From: Tetracladium setigerum
Taxonomy: Eukaryota > Ascomycota > Leotiomycetes > Helotiales
Length of the DNA stretch: 64,000 nt
Reading direction: 5' to 3'
Assembly (NCBI GenBank): GCA_031472005.1
Contig: PZJY01000005.1
Coordinates: 2,728,001 to 2,792,000 of the forward strand
Shown: piece by piece, positions 35,348 through 47,384 of the stretch
Layout of the letters: each line of letters begins with the position of its first letter
Position numbering within the stretch: the stretch's first letter is position 1
The notes under the pieces: generated by a model
Database searches by the model: none
What the model was told of the DNA's origin: nothing
The model's input: only the letters and a program-made list of their open reading frames with translations
Program-made: the position numbers and the translations under genes

Positions 35348-37154
35348 TCTGAAAGCTCTGGGTTTTGCAGTCTCCAGATTGAAACGGGTTGTGGAAGGAG
35401 AAGTGCAAGGTGGGATGGAGCGTTTGGTGGTGCAAACTGTTGGTGGAAGATTGGCGTCAGTATGAGTTGTGTAAGGTATGGAGAGGAAGGGAGGAGGGGA
35501 AGGAAGGTTTGAAAGGATTGGAGCTTTTCTTTCTACGTACCGAGAGGAGTAACAAGTAATTAAGCCTGCACTGGGTGTTGTCGATTGTTAGAAGGAGATG
35601 TTGAAAGGTTCAAGATGAGGAGGAGGAAAAGTAGAGAGGAGGGAAAGGAAAGGAAGGAGGAGCAGGAAAGCAGGGTCCCGAGCTAAGAAGAAGTAGTACG
35701 CGACGACCACCACCACCACACACAAGGCAAGCGATCGATCACGAAGCAGGCGGCACGGAGCACGAGTTCCAATAGTGACCCTTTTGCCTTATTCTTGCAT
35801 GATTTTTGTTCTTGCAGTTTTACTCGTATGCCTGCAATGCTTGCAAATCCAAGGAAAAAGAGGGAAAGAGAGACACGCTGAGAGACAGCTGTGACGTATC
35901 TGATATTATGCCACAAAGAGACGAAAGCAGGCAGTCAGGCAATTATTCCATGAATGTGAAATCCACTGCTAGGAAATGCTCCTCGAAATAATTGTGGCAC
36001 TCGAATTCTGCATCTGCAGAAGCATTATTTCCCGCCCCGGGTGGTGTTTATTAGAGGTTTGCGTTAATGCAATCCGTGCTTTTGGATGTTGTGTTCGTTC
36101 GCCTCGGTGATCCGTCAGATAGATGCACGAAAGTATCTCGTCGGCGAGCTGAGCTGAGCTTTCCCCGCAAAACCTTCTTCCTTCAAGCAGCATGCACTAT
36201 GCGAAGAAGAAGAATTGACCTATGATATCCATTCAAAGGCTCACACCTCCGAAGTATTAGACCACAACTTCCCTCGCCCTCCACAACAACATCGTTCCAT
36301 GTTTTCAATGAATGTCCTCATATGAGATTCGTCAATTCTCCCCATCGGGATTTGCTCTCACGACGATCTCGGTCATGATTGTCGCGCGGGGTTGATCACA
36401 TTGACTGCAGATCGCGAAGATTGGCTGAGGGTGGCGACATTACACCAACAAGGTACGGAGCTGCTCCATTGTTATTACTACGTACAATATTCGCATAAGA
36501 GCGCTTCACCAAGGCTCTTCGGCTCTGCTCCTTTTGATGATATTAGTAGTATTGGGGGTTTCTATCTTTCATATCAATTATTATTACAGGAATACTCGTC
36601 GTACCTTGTCCACTACTCTGTATTTGTGAAAGGTCACACACACCACAAGAGATGTGTCTGGTCTCTTCTCATCCCAACAGAAGTGGAAGCTTGATTTATC
36701 TAGTAATACGGCTTCAAGGACGCCAATTCCACATTCCAGCAGAATGCTCGTATGACCTGTAGGCAATTGCATTTATATTCTTGCATTTATATTTCTTGTA
36801 TATGTTTCTTGCTTTCTTTCCCATACATCTGCATCTGCATCTGCATTTCCCATCCTCCAACCTCTTCCTCTCTTTCGATCTTTGCAGACGTCACGTCACT
36901 GCTCCATTATGCGGCGTTTTCAGCCACACGGTTGCGCCCGGATCAGCAGGCGCCACCTGCATGCGAAGCTTCAGGAGGGAGGGGAACCTCCGAACTGAAC
37001 CCCATGCTAGCTGGCTGGCGTGCGTTGCCGTGCTGATTGCCTGCTTGCCTGCTTGCTCGGATCACAACACCAAGCTTGCACCGAGCAGAGCAGAGCATCA
37101 CCCCCACGAGATCTATCAACAATCTATCCCATCATCTTAATCATCACCACCACC
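35348..37154. other. Intergenic region (divergent promoters)
   Basis: This is shared upstream DNA of the DUF1774-like gene and LAP1. It includes CT-rich leader sequence and a GCATCT repeat near 36825-36845. I see no supported gene. Confidence 0.45.
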
Positions 37155-38446
37155 ATGAAGCTCAATACCCTACCCCTCCTCGCACTTTCTGCCGCCGTCG
37201 CCAATGCCAGGTTCATCGAGAAGCATGAAACCGACCAAGTCGTCCTCAATAGCGAGGCACTAGACAACCAGAAGTACCTCGTTGAGCTTGCCCCAGGAAA
37301 GACACAATGGGTAACGGAGGAAGGGAAGTGGGAGTTGAGACGGGTGAGATAGCCGCCCCAGCAGCTACAAACATACTCTAACCTTGGTCTTCTGATAGAA
37401 CGGCCAAAACTTCATGGACATCACCGAACATCAAGATCTCGGCCTATCCGTCGCAGCCACGAAGAAGAAGTCACCTAAGTTTCCATCCAAGGTCGCTCTC
37501 CAGAAAGAGCTGAAGCCTCTCCTCTCGAATCTCACAAAGTCGCACATGCAAGAGAACCTCGAGAAGTTCACTTCCTTCCACACCCGATACTACAAGTCCG
37601 ATTACGGCAGACAGTCATCCGAATGGCTACTGAACAAGGTACAAGGTCTGATCGTCGAAGCTGGAGCAGAGAAGCATGGCGTATATGCCAAACACTTTGT
37701 CCACCCATGGGGTCAAAACAGCATCATCGCCACCATTCCCGGCAAGCACAATTCCACCGTGGTGGTAGGCGCGCACCAAGACAGCATCAACTTGTTCCTC
37801 CCAAGCATCTTCTCGGCACCGGGAGCTGATGATGATGGATCTGGAACTGTGACTATTTTGGAGGCTTTCCGAGTCTTCCTTTCATCGGAGGATGTCATCA
37901 AAGGAAAGGGCGAGAACACAGTTGAGTTCCACTGGTACTCGGCGGAAGAGGGAGGACTTCTTGGAAGTCAGGCAATTTTCCAGGATTACGAGAGGAAAGG
38001 TCGGGATATCAAGGCTATGTTGCAACAAGATATGACCGGTTATGTGCAGGGGACTCTTGATGCAGGAAAGAAGGAGAGCGTGGGAGTCATCACTGATTTC
38101 GTTGACCCTGGTCTTACCGATTTCATCAAGCTTGTGATTGAAGAGGTAAATCTCCCCAATTTCTTTTTGATCTGTTCTTGAGATGTGCCTAGGTATGCTA
38201 ATACATGAGTAGTACTGCGACATTCCATACGTCGAGACCAAGTGCGGTTACGCCTGCTCCGATCACGCCTCGGCCAGCAAAGCAGGCTACCCATCTGCTT
38301 TTGTCATCGAGTCGGAGTTCTCTGAGTCCGACAAGAAGATTCATACTTCCGATGATTTGATCAAGTACTTGAGCTTTGACCATATGCTTCAGCATGCGAG
38401 GTTGACGCTTGGTTTAGTGTATGAGTTGGCTTTTGCAGAATTGTAG
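37155..38446 (+). CDS. lap1: Secreted leucine aminopeptidase 1 (peptidase family M28E)
   Basis: This is an extracellular zinc aminopeptidase releasing N-terminal residues, preferably Leu. Exons are 37155-37343, 37399-38145 and 38213-38446. Introns have GTGAGA/ATAG and GTAAAT/GTAG ends. The product is 389 aa, the usual length. The signal peptide is MKLNTLPLLALSAAVANA, followed by a propeptide up to about residue 80. The metal and catalytic residues of M28 are visible in order: His in VVVGAHQDS, Asp in PGADDDGSGT, the Glu pair in YSAEEGGLLG, Asp in QQDMTGY, and His in TKCGYACSDHASA, where two cysteines form the family disulfide. N-glycosylation sites are at NLT and NST. The start is in a good context (ACCACCATGA). 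It probably serves nitrogen acquisition from host or substrate protein. Confidence 0.95.
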
Positions 38447-39219
38447 TTAATCTAGGGGCTTTGTTTTATTTCGAGGGAGTTAAGATGGGATGATCTTTTT
38501 TTAGGACGTAGCTAGGTAGGCAGCACTTAGGTTGGTATTGATGCAATGTTCAGACAGATGTCAAGATGGATTTTAAGATAGATGGTCTGAGACTTACTAT
38601 TTACTAATCTGAGTCGAAAGGCCTTTTTGGTGTCGAAAGTGAGGACAATTTCGTCGACAATCATATGGAAAATGTCATCAAACCTAGCAAAACTCTAAAA
38701 TGTAGAAATCCCACCTGTTGTGTAAATGGAAATAGCCTATCAAGGACACTGGAATAGGAAATCTGGAAATATAGAATACCCATCCATCCCATATCATCTC
38801 ACCCGCCTTGGTACCGACTTTCTAAAGTCCAATTCATCCTACTGTAGGAGGTTATTTCATTTCATCTCCCAATCATCAAACACTTCAAACACATTCGAGT
38901 CATCGTTCTGATGCGTCTCAGTCATACCCCCAAGTATACATCTTACATAATCCCTCCACGACATCAAATCTCCGTTGGTGATTGGTCGGCGCAAGCTCCC
39001 CCAGCTTCGGTTCCATTACGCCTCGATATTCCCGTCCGTGAGCTTATCGCGAACCTCCATCCCATCCCCCATCCCTTCCCCTTTCCTTCCCCCAACCTTT
39101 CATCACAATTTCCTCTTTCTCTTTAAGAAATCAAACATTGGATTTCTATCCCCATATCTTCCCTCATTCCATCTTTTGGTTGAACCTCAAAACCCAGGAA
39201 TCCAATTCCAATCGCAGCA
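38447..39219. other. Intergenic region
   Basis: This is the 3' flank of LAP1 and the promoter/leader of the R3H-associated gene (C/T-rich, 39040-39190). I see no gene. Confidence 0.5.
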
Positions 39220-40289
39220 ATGGCAATAGGCTCCATCCCCCGTCGCCCCAACAAGGTGTCAACACCAACACCCAACAAGGAGGAGTCAACATCGACTCCT
39301 GGAACGCCTCTGCCATTTCAGCAGTCAACTTCTCAACTTCCACCGGAACAGGCGTCAGTCTATCTATCCCTCTCGATGGCGATACCCCACCTACACGATC
39401 CTCGGCTGCGCGGGCGCTGAAAGTGAAAGAGCCCTCGGCTCGTCCGCGACGTGATAGCACGAAGGGCCGGGAGGCCATGATGAAGGGCAAGGAAGGCAGC
39501 AGAAGACGCCAAAGATGGGAGAATGGTAAATCATCCTTCCCTTCCAACATATGCACCACTTCACAGCTTTCAATTCTTGCTACACAACAACTTTAGAGGA
39601 TTGCGATTAACAAATTACCTCAAATAATAGACCACTTGCTCAACGTCCCCAACGCCCAACCTCCCCTCCCCTCCGACTGGCAAGTCCACTCCACCTCCCC
39701 CATAAACCACGTTCCCTACTTCCTCGCTCCCCTCTGGGACTCCGGCGTCCGCCACCGCGCCGAAGAAATCGCTCTTCTCAAAAAAGCCTCTCGCTCAACC
39801 CACCTCACAACCTCCACCCCCACCAAACCCACCTCCAAAGTCGGCCACGTCCCTCACGAACTCCGCCTCAAGCTCAAGAAATCCAAAGGCGCAAAATCAC
39901 TCCTTCAAGACCTCGAGTCCGAAATCCGCACTTTCGTACGTGACTTTGAACGAAAGGAGAGATTGAGAAGTGGCATTGAAGCCGATAGCGAGGATGAGGA
40001 ATTGGTGTTTGTCGGCCGGGACGGGGAGATGAGTGATGAGCAGAGGGAACAGGTTGAGAGGGAGTTGGAGAGGGAGAAGAAGGTCTTTGATTCGCTTGTG
40101 GGTGAGAAGGGTGGGAGTTTTGGGAGGTGGTTGGTGCATGAGTTGGCGCAGTATTATGGATTGACTAGTAGGAGTGTTACGGTGGGGAATCCGGAGAGGA
40201 GAGAGGCGTGGGTGGGGATGAAGATGAGGGCAGGTGGAGAGGATTCGGATGTGTGGGAGTTGCCGAGGCCGCTTTGGGGGTTGGTTTGA
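39220..40289 (+). CDS. R3H-associated N-terminal domain protein, with one frame break near the start
   Basis: This belongs to a fungal family with the R3H-associated N-terminal domain and a degenerate R3H-like C-terminus; a nucleic-acid role is inferred from R3H only. Exons are 39220-39525 and 39631-40289 (GTAAAT/ATAG intron). Family text is IDSWNASAISAVNFSTSTG, VSLSIPLDGD, RRDSTKGREAMMKGKEGSRR then RQRWEN, INHVPYFLAPLWDSGVRHRA, and GGSFGRWLVHELAQYYGLTS. The family start MAI.. is present at 39220 but is one frame off from the rest. An extra C in the CCCC run at about 39245-39248 joins them and gives 321 codons. Annotated naively, the gene would start elsewhere and lose its true N-terminus. 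The 3' flank holds a GACA microsatellite. Confidence 0.8.
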
Positions 40290-41154
40290 TTGTTAGGACG
40301 GGTTGAGTTGAGTTGAGTTGAGAATCTTTTTGTTCACTTGTCATTTCGCCTGGTCTTTCACTTCGCTATCTACATTGCCATACTCGCTTACTTACCATCC
40401 TTGCAAAAGGTAGGTAAGCACGCGGTTGAAGCAATGTAGATGTTGTTTTTCGCTCGTACTTCTTATCTTCCCATCTTCTTTCTTCTTTTGTATTCTCTAC
40501 CTATTTGTATGACTTCTTAAGACAGACAGACAGACAGACAGACAGACACAAAGGAGTGCAGACGGAGTGGAGAGGAGAATACAGTCACTTTTAGATTTAG
40601 AGGGTAGAAAACAAATTTCATGCTTCTAAGCCCCAATTTCGTTCGGATTATGGACTAGTACTATGTGATCTGGATGATTATTGTGTATTGTTGGATATTT
40701 GCATGGACTTCCACAATACCTTATAATATTATTTGTACTTGTTAACGTTCTGCTGATACTGTTCCAGAAGCGCGCTGTAGGCCAGCAGAACTCACACCAA
40801 TCATGCTATACGCCTAGCTCTAATATGTCTCTTACACTTGCGGATGTGGTCCTATTTATACTCTTTATCTCTTATGTTTGTTCTATATCACTATTTGACG
40901 GAATAGAGAAGAGAAGAAGACGTAGAAAGAACGGCTTTAATTGCAGGTTAAAAGCTCTCTGCCTCCACGGCAGTGGCCCTCGGAGAGCCAGCGGAAAGTT
41001 ACTTCTACCCTCAACACATAGTCTACACATTAAACTCCATACTAATTTGCCTTTCAAATCTGCATATGTCTATATTTTAAATCTTCATATGTGTTCATTA
41101 CATTTAGGATTCTGGTCATTCCTCCTCCTACTACACCTCTCCTCCGACTGAAAA
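40290..41154. other. Intergenic region with GACA microsatellite
   Basis: This lies between two converging genes. (GACA)7 is at 40521-40548. The small frame at 40681-41151 contains nothing recognisable. Confidence 0.5.
40521..40548. repeat. (GACA)7 microsatellite
   Basis: There are seven uninterrupted GACA units. It is a candidate strain marker. Confidence 0.95.
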
Positions 41155-43103
41155 TCAAACCACACGTCCCTTGACTTGCTTGATATTCTTAATATTGATA
41201 TCCCTCCAGCATGAAGCGGCGATCAATCCAAGCGACAACATGGAAATACTCGTAATCAGCATGAGCCGTTGCGAATCACCATACGCCTGCGCAATGCCCA
41301 AACGCTCGGGCGAGCCAACCTTGTACGACAACTGATTCGGCAATGATGCATAGACATCGGCAACCTTACTACCCTCAGGCATGTGCTTCACCAAGTTTTT
41401 GTAAAATGTGCTGGTCCAGATTGCCGATGCAACTGTGCTTCCAACCGCACCTCCAATGCTGCAGAAGAGATTCAGAACTGCGATGATGACGGCAATGTGT
41501 TGATGCTCGGATGGAGCCATCATGGCCAATTCGCCTCCGATGACAATAGAACCACTTGCAACAGCCGTGAAGATCTGCGTCAAGACGATGAATCCGACGC
41601 TGGTGCCTGGCTGGCGGAAATGAATCATCAATCCCACGGCGAGGATATCAATGGGCAGAGCGAAGTAAACGACAACCCACTTGAAACGACCGGTGAATTT
41701 GATCGCTGGTCCCACAGCAACGAGACACCAAAAGCAGGACATAACTCGGGAAATGCTTTGCACGTAGCTGGCGGTGGTGACGTTGAGGTTCCAGACAACT
41801 TGCAGCATCGAACCGAAGAAACTACCCCAGACTGCGCTGTTGAAGTAGACACAGACGAACATGAGACCAGCGCTGAAGACCGTTCGATCGAGAAGAAGTT
41901 TATACGGGATGAATGTGACAGGGGCGAAATATTTCTCCCAGATGGGAAAGGCAATCAACAGGACGAATCCCGAGACGATCATACCGATAATCATAGGGCT
42001 GGCCCACTTCTCCTTCTGGTACGACCAAATACTGCACGGAAGCAAGAAAAGCGCCATACCAGCAACCAGGATAAGAATACCAATAGCGTCGATATCGATC
42101 ATGAACTGCTTGATGGATTTGAGACTCCAATCGATCTTCTTGACTTCGAGAATTCCGGCTTTTCGGGCTTTGCGGTCGTTGTAGAGCACGAGGAGGGCGA
42201 GGGGGGTGACGACTACGGGGATGATGATTGTGAAAATGCCAAAGGCCCAGCGCCATCCGGGTCCGCGAAGGATAGATTGTGCGGCTGGTCCACCGATCCA
42301 GGTTGTTATTACGTAGGGGGAGGTGGCGAAGGATAACATTAGGGCTCGGTTACGGAGGGTGGATGTGTCGGCGATGAAGACGGTGAGGATGTAGGATACT
42401 GCTTGGGAACTGGGTTGAAGTTCGTTAGTATGTCAATTCACACATATTTGCACACACTGAGCGCAATGCTGATTGCTAGAACGAAAGAACGAGGATGGAT
42501 TTGTCGAACATACCCAGTAGAAGAAAAGACCTGTGCAGCAGCATACGTCTCGACATTTCTGCACGAAGCCATCATGATATATCCCACCATCCACACAAAC
42601 AGCGAAAGCAGCAACCCTTGCGGACGTCCCCACATATCGAGCAGTTTGGCAAGAGGAATCTTGGATAGACCGCCGATAATGGAGGACATGACACCGGTAG
42701 CAGCAGTGAGAGAGTGTTTACGGAAGGCACTGGTAACGTATGGATTCATGGCTCGAATGACAACTTCTTGGAGCGCCACGACGAAGTAAATCCACCAGAT
42801 GCTATACAAACCAAAAGATAATCAGTTCCCAAAGATCCCAAGGAAGTGTAATGATGAGTAGGTGATTTAAAGGAATCAATCTTACATCACATAGGCGCCA
42901 ATCAAATGCCATTTTGTCCAAACTGTGGCGGCGGCCTCGACAGCTCGGACACCGGCTTGCGCATCGCTGGAGAGCTGTTCTTCATCGTCGCTCTTCTCGG
43001 ATATATTGGCGCCTTTCTCGGTATCGAGTGGAGATTGAGTTGGTGAGTCAACAGGTGTGATTTCATTCTTGGTATTGCTCTTGAAGAGATTGAGGATCGC
43101 CAT
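41155..43103 (-). CDS. Siderophore-iron transporter, major facilitator superfamily (MirB/ARN type)
   Basis: This plasma-membrane proton symporter takes up ferric siderophores. Exons are 42886-43103, 42514-42801 and 41155-42409, with GTAAGA/ATAG and GTATGT/CCCAG introns and an ACTAAC branch site in the second. The product is 586 aa with the 14-helix layout of the siderophore group. The N-terminal cytoplasmic tail is acidic and Ser-rich. Family text includes WHLIGAYVIIWWIYFVVAL, the conserved WGRPQGLLLSLFVWMVGYIM loop, STLRNRALMLSFATSPYV, and an extended extracellular loop before GAVGSTVASAIWTSTF that carries LPNQL and GSPERLGIAQAYG. The C-terminus ends in a short Lys-rich tail. The siderophore is not predictable. 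No siderophore synthesis gene is in the window, so it may import xenosiderophores. Confidence 0.93.
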
Positions 43104-44711
43104 CTTGACGGTCCTTTCCTTGGCGAGACTTTGAGAGTCGATGGATCAAGAGGAGGAAGAATGATCAGAGCGAGTTCTCACCAAGGATGGCGGTCCATTG
43201 GGGACTTCTTATATATCCCACTTGATACATTTGATGGTCCAGACATATTTCTTCATTCTATCTAGCTCCAAGACTGCATACACCCCACTTGCTAGATGCG
43301 TACTGTATCTTGGCTTTTGGTAGTGCAGTGTGCAGTCTGCAGAATACGAAATGTGATCGTCGAACACTTCGCATTAGCGGCACCGGAGAATGGAGTGGAG
43401 GTCAGTGTTGTTATTGCTTTACATAATTACTACCACTATATCACAGGGAACAAGGAAAAATTCTCAAGTCTTTCGACAGTCTTGCGTGCTGGGTTTTGGA
43501 TTTTGATTTGCCAGTTACGATTCAGGAAGATTCGTTGTACTGTACACCGAAACTTGTTCGTGGGACTTCATCATGGATTCGTATACTCCCAGTCGGAAAT
43601 CTTCCAAGACCAGACGGGTGGTTTCTGTAGATTCCGTCTTACCTGCACTCTCTTCTGTTCTTTTCTTTTCTTTTCCTCTTGTCCTCCCTCGGCATTCCTG
43701 AACACGTCAGATCCTCCTACCGAAGCAAGAATTTCCCAACATCCAGGTTCAATGGTCCCAACACAAATCTTTTCAAAAAAGACCTTCCTATTCCATGTCA
43801 TGCCACACGACAGACATCCGATGAACTGTTGCTATTCCTTGCTGACATGATTCTTGCGTAATAGACTATACATTTGGGTTGTCGCTTGGCTAGTATTGCC
43901 GCATTCGTACATCAAAATGGCATGTCCCGATCGAACCCATTTGGTCAAATTCATGATCTGTGTCGTTCTAGCCACCAAGTTCGAATAGCAGACGACGCGG
44001 CTTAGTGGCACAGCTTGTGGGTCTAGACATGAAGGTGCTCTTTCATGAAAAGAGAGGTGCTGTTGGTGGACGTCTCAGGAAGTGCGGATCAGGAAAGTGG
44101 GAGGAAGTGAAAACTCTGATCTGATAAGATTAGATTAGACTAGGGTGTGTCGATCTCGATCTTGGAGAGTTTGTTTTTTTGTGCTCTTGTCCCGATTGGT
44201 TACGAAATAGGTGGGTTCGCCTTGGAGAAAATAGGCTTGCCTGTGCAAAACCAGAAGATCTGTTTCGAAGACTATTTGCATATATATATTGTTAAGAATA
44301 ACGTTGAAATCAAATATTTTAATTGTTGTTTGCATGTTGGTGATGTTGAGGTCCAAATTACCTTGAATCCTAAACGAGCTTGTCTGGCTCGATGGCGTCC
44401 GGAAGTACCCGGTGACCCTTGCTGCAGACTGCAGACGCCCCGAAAAGCCCCACCACATGCAACCCCCAACCAATGCTCTTCCAACTTCAAATTCTCAAAT
44501 TCAAGTTCACCCTGAACAGTAATAGCTTCCTGCTCATCTGTACCCGGTCACGGTGATTCATCCTTTAACGACGGCGGTTGACCGACTGCATCTCGCTGTC
44601 ACGACTCATGATATGAGCCGTGCCTCTTGGCTATTGATATTCGAGCAGTTGATTTGCAGATTCCTCTTCTTGGTTCTCATCACACGGGAAGTCGAACTTG
44701 CTTTTTGAATT
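43104..44711. other. Intergenic region (promoter of the transporter)
   Basis: No supported gene. Iron-repressed transporters usually carry GATA-type (SreA) sites. Scattered GATA occurs here, but I do not single out any as functional. Confidence 0.4.
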
Positions 44712-45546
44712 TTGTTCTGCTACACGAGCCAGGTGACTGCAACTTCTACATCAAGTGGAAGAAGTTTGGGTAGACTAATATTCTGGGCTGGATCCCTTGG
44801 CAACCTTGAAAAACCATGCTCAAAATTATCATCAATGCCAACCTTGCCAATGTTTGAGAGACTAGATTTCCCAAATTTGAGGATTTCAATTTTCAACAGC
44901 ATCCAGAGCCAATTTCCTAAGCCGTATGAAGCACAGGAGAAATATGACCTTCACAACATGTGCGTACTATTCTTTCGTGCTCAGCTAGCTCATTCGTTAC
45001 GGATCCAAAATCACAGAAAGGTAAGGGCAATAAAACTCAAATGGAGAGAAACGTCCGAAATGAAAGAAAACAGAGAGAGTTTGCCAAGAAAGCTACAAGC
45101 GGTGGTCTGTTCTTTTCAAGACTTCGCTTATTTAGAACCCAAAGACCGGATGTTGATTAGTGGAATCACTTCCCTCGGGATTCACATTCGACGGGATTCG
45201 CTCCGAGAAACGGAGCTATTGCGATGGATATTGAACAAGGTGAGTGCTCCATAGGTGTTTGGTCTTCTGAGAACTAAATTCAAGTGATATGCATTAGAAA
45301 AAGGAACACGGATCACGACTGGCGTTCGCTCCAATCTTGTACATCCCGCTTTCAATAATAACATTTAAGACTGGAAAAAACAAATCAAAAGGAGTAATAA
45401 TGGCTTCAGAGTAAGTTCAGATTCTAGCTACATAGCTACCAGCTACTCACGGAATGCGACCGAGTGTTCGAAATCAACACAATTAAATTTCATCCCTTAA
45501 TCCTCAATCTAAATCTTCACGAATCAGCAACGCCTTTCGGAAATGA
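44712..45546 (+). CDS. Uncertain multi-exon hypothetical gene
   Basis: A 180-codon frame starts at 44712. It runs in phase into a GTGAGT donor (45240) after LLRWILNK, and after a TTAG acceptor near 45297 continues in frame for some 40 codons to a GTAAGT donor at about 45412. Two good donors at frame-consistent places suggest a real gene, but the protein (basic, no motif) resembles nothing I know. It may be a small orphan, a decayed gene or chance. Confidence 0.3.
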
Positions 45547-46774
45547 AAAACGATGATCTTACCACCGGACCGCGACGAGGTCTCGATATCACCTCAATGG
45601 CAGATGGCTGTGCAGCAGCAGCTTCTGCGGTTGTTGCAGCAAGAGTCGCACCATCGTTCGCAGCTTCGATCGCCTTTGGATTGGGTCTCAACTCGACCGG
45701 AAACTGTTCAAGCGAGTTTCCATTTTTTTTTTTTTTAAATTCGAGCCTCAAGGTCTGCCTTGATCTCATCTTGTTTCTAGCGTCACTCAATTTAGTCTAT
45801 TGTGATACCTTGGGAGCGATGGGCGTTATATACCGTTTTGACCACGCTGCGGACAGTCGCTTCAGCCTTGGTGCTATAGTCCAACAGAGTCTTTGTTTGT
45901 GCCTCGAAGAAGACTGTGTCCAAGACTTTTGGGTCCATGTTGGGTAGGGCTAATCTGTCTACTATGACGAGACCTGGCATGATGACCTCTGTATCAACTT
46001 CAAGGTACATGGTTGCGGTGTCAAAAGAGATCTCTCCAGGGGATTACAAGCTCGAAGGTTGGAAAGCTCATAGCTTACTTGACGACTGGTCGATTTAAGG
46101 GCGTCTCGGGGGAAGCGGCTATCAATAGCACTGAGTTGACGACAACTATTGCTTTATGGACATTTGCAGACAATCTTGAAAAGGGTGAAACGGATAACGC
46201 AAAGCTGCAGAAGGCAAAGATATGAGTTTTAGAGACTCTGAAGTTTAGTGAAACCTGGGCGTTCGGTATGTCCTATCAGTTCTTTATGATCATTGGATCG
46301 CAGAAGATGCATCTTCCACAAGGTATATTCAAGGGAAAGAGCAAAGAGCTCGGACAATTCGTTAAGAAGAGCATCCCTATTGCCCGAAGTGAGAAGGTGG
46401 GGCTATTGAAGAATTACCCTTAGTTCGCTAGGGTCTGATCGTATTAGGAATGACTAGGTTGAGATGGGGAAACCGGAATCTTCAAAAAAAAGAAGAATTT
46501 GCATATGTTTTGAGAGCCTGGGTAAGCATTTAGTTTAGTCATCTCAGGTATTTATTTTGAAAAATAGATACAACAATATTGTGGTCACGGGATCTCGAAG
46601 GCGGTGACAAGGTGAATACCCCACTTGATGTTACGCCCTCTCCTTGACAATTAAGCCCAACCCATTAGCTAGAAACGCCCATATAAAAGCAGTCATCGTC
46701 TCACAGTTTTCTCAATTAATTTCAATCAATGTTCTATTGTTTGTTTTTTATCCAAACAACCAAAACATTCCAAA
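45547..46774. other. Region with coding-like traces on both strands
   Basis: On the minus strand, a frame beginning near 46070 (MSFPTFELVIP) breaks and resumes as ISFDTATMYLEVDTEVIMPG and further residues to 45792. On the plus strand, 46013-46225 and 46250-46423 (AFGMSYQFFMIIGSQKMHL and after) are also protein-like but interrupted by stops. A T14 tract is at 45723-45736. Probably a decayed gene or an unresolved intron-rich gene. No family recognised. Confidence 0.3.
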
Positions 46775-47384
46775 ATGCCATCATCTCAAGAGGGGGTTCG
46801 AATCCGTCACGCAACTCGTGAAGGCAAGCTCATCCCCTCGAGTGTACCACTCTTCTCAACCAAGTGACTGACAATTTTCAGATGTACCCGTTATACTCAG
46901 TCTAATCCAAGAACTGGCCGACTATGAGAAAGAACTGTCATCTGTAGAAGCCACCCACGAATCCCTTCTCGCCACACTATCATTCGCAACATCTCCAGAC
47001 GAACCCCAGACATTAGAACCCATCTCACCCCAACGATCCGCTCGCGCAATTCTCATCTTTCCTCCATCTTCTGAAGAGGCAGTTGGCCTTGCGTTGTACT
47101 ATCACACGTACAGTACGTGGCGATCCAAGCCAGGAGTTTACCTCGAGGATCTCTACGTTCAACCCTCCCAACGGGGAAAGGGTTACGGCAAAAAGTTGAT
47201 TGTGGAGTTGGCCAAGTTTGTGGTGGCAATTGATGGTGGAAGACTGGAATGGAGTGTTTTGAGATGGAATAAGCCAAGTATTGACTTTTATGAGAAGATT
47301 ATTGGTGCGAAGGAGATGAGTGAGTGGATGGGGATGAGGGTTGATGGAGAGGCGTTGGCAAAGTTGATCGAAGATAATCCTTAA
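46775..47384 (+). CDS. GNAT-family N-acetyltransferase (spermidine/spermine acetyltransferase-like)
   Basis: It transfers acetyl from acetyl-CoA to an amine. It resembles the SSAT/diamine acetyltransferase group, though the substrate is not proven. Exons are 46775-46823 and 46882-47384 (183 aa). The 58-nt intron has a GC-AG border (GCAAGC...TTTCAG) with a GACTGAC branch site. Splicing completes the Asp codon in ATREDVPVIL. The fold is clear: N-terminal RIRHAT strand, LIQELADYEKE helix, ALYYHTYSTWRSKPGVYLED strands, the acetyl-CoA loop VQPSQRGKGYGKKLI (Q/RxxGxG/A), and the last LEWSVLRWNKPSIDFYEK segment. The ending EWMGMRVDGEALAKL is typical of SSAT relatives. No intronless reading gives a complete N-terminus. 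Confidence 0.88.

Noticed and set aside
41383..42336. 317-codon plus-strand open frame
   Set aside because: It is the antisense shadow of the siderophore transporter's third exon; its composition (Asp/Glu/His-rich, no motif) follows from the hydrophobic gene on the other strand.
45723..45736. T14 tract as the tail of a retrocopy
   Set aside because: No target-site duplication is visible and the adjoining minus-strand text appears to contain an intron-like gap, which a retrocopy would lack.
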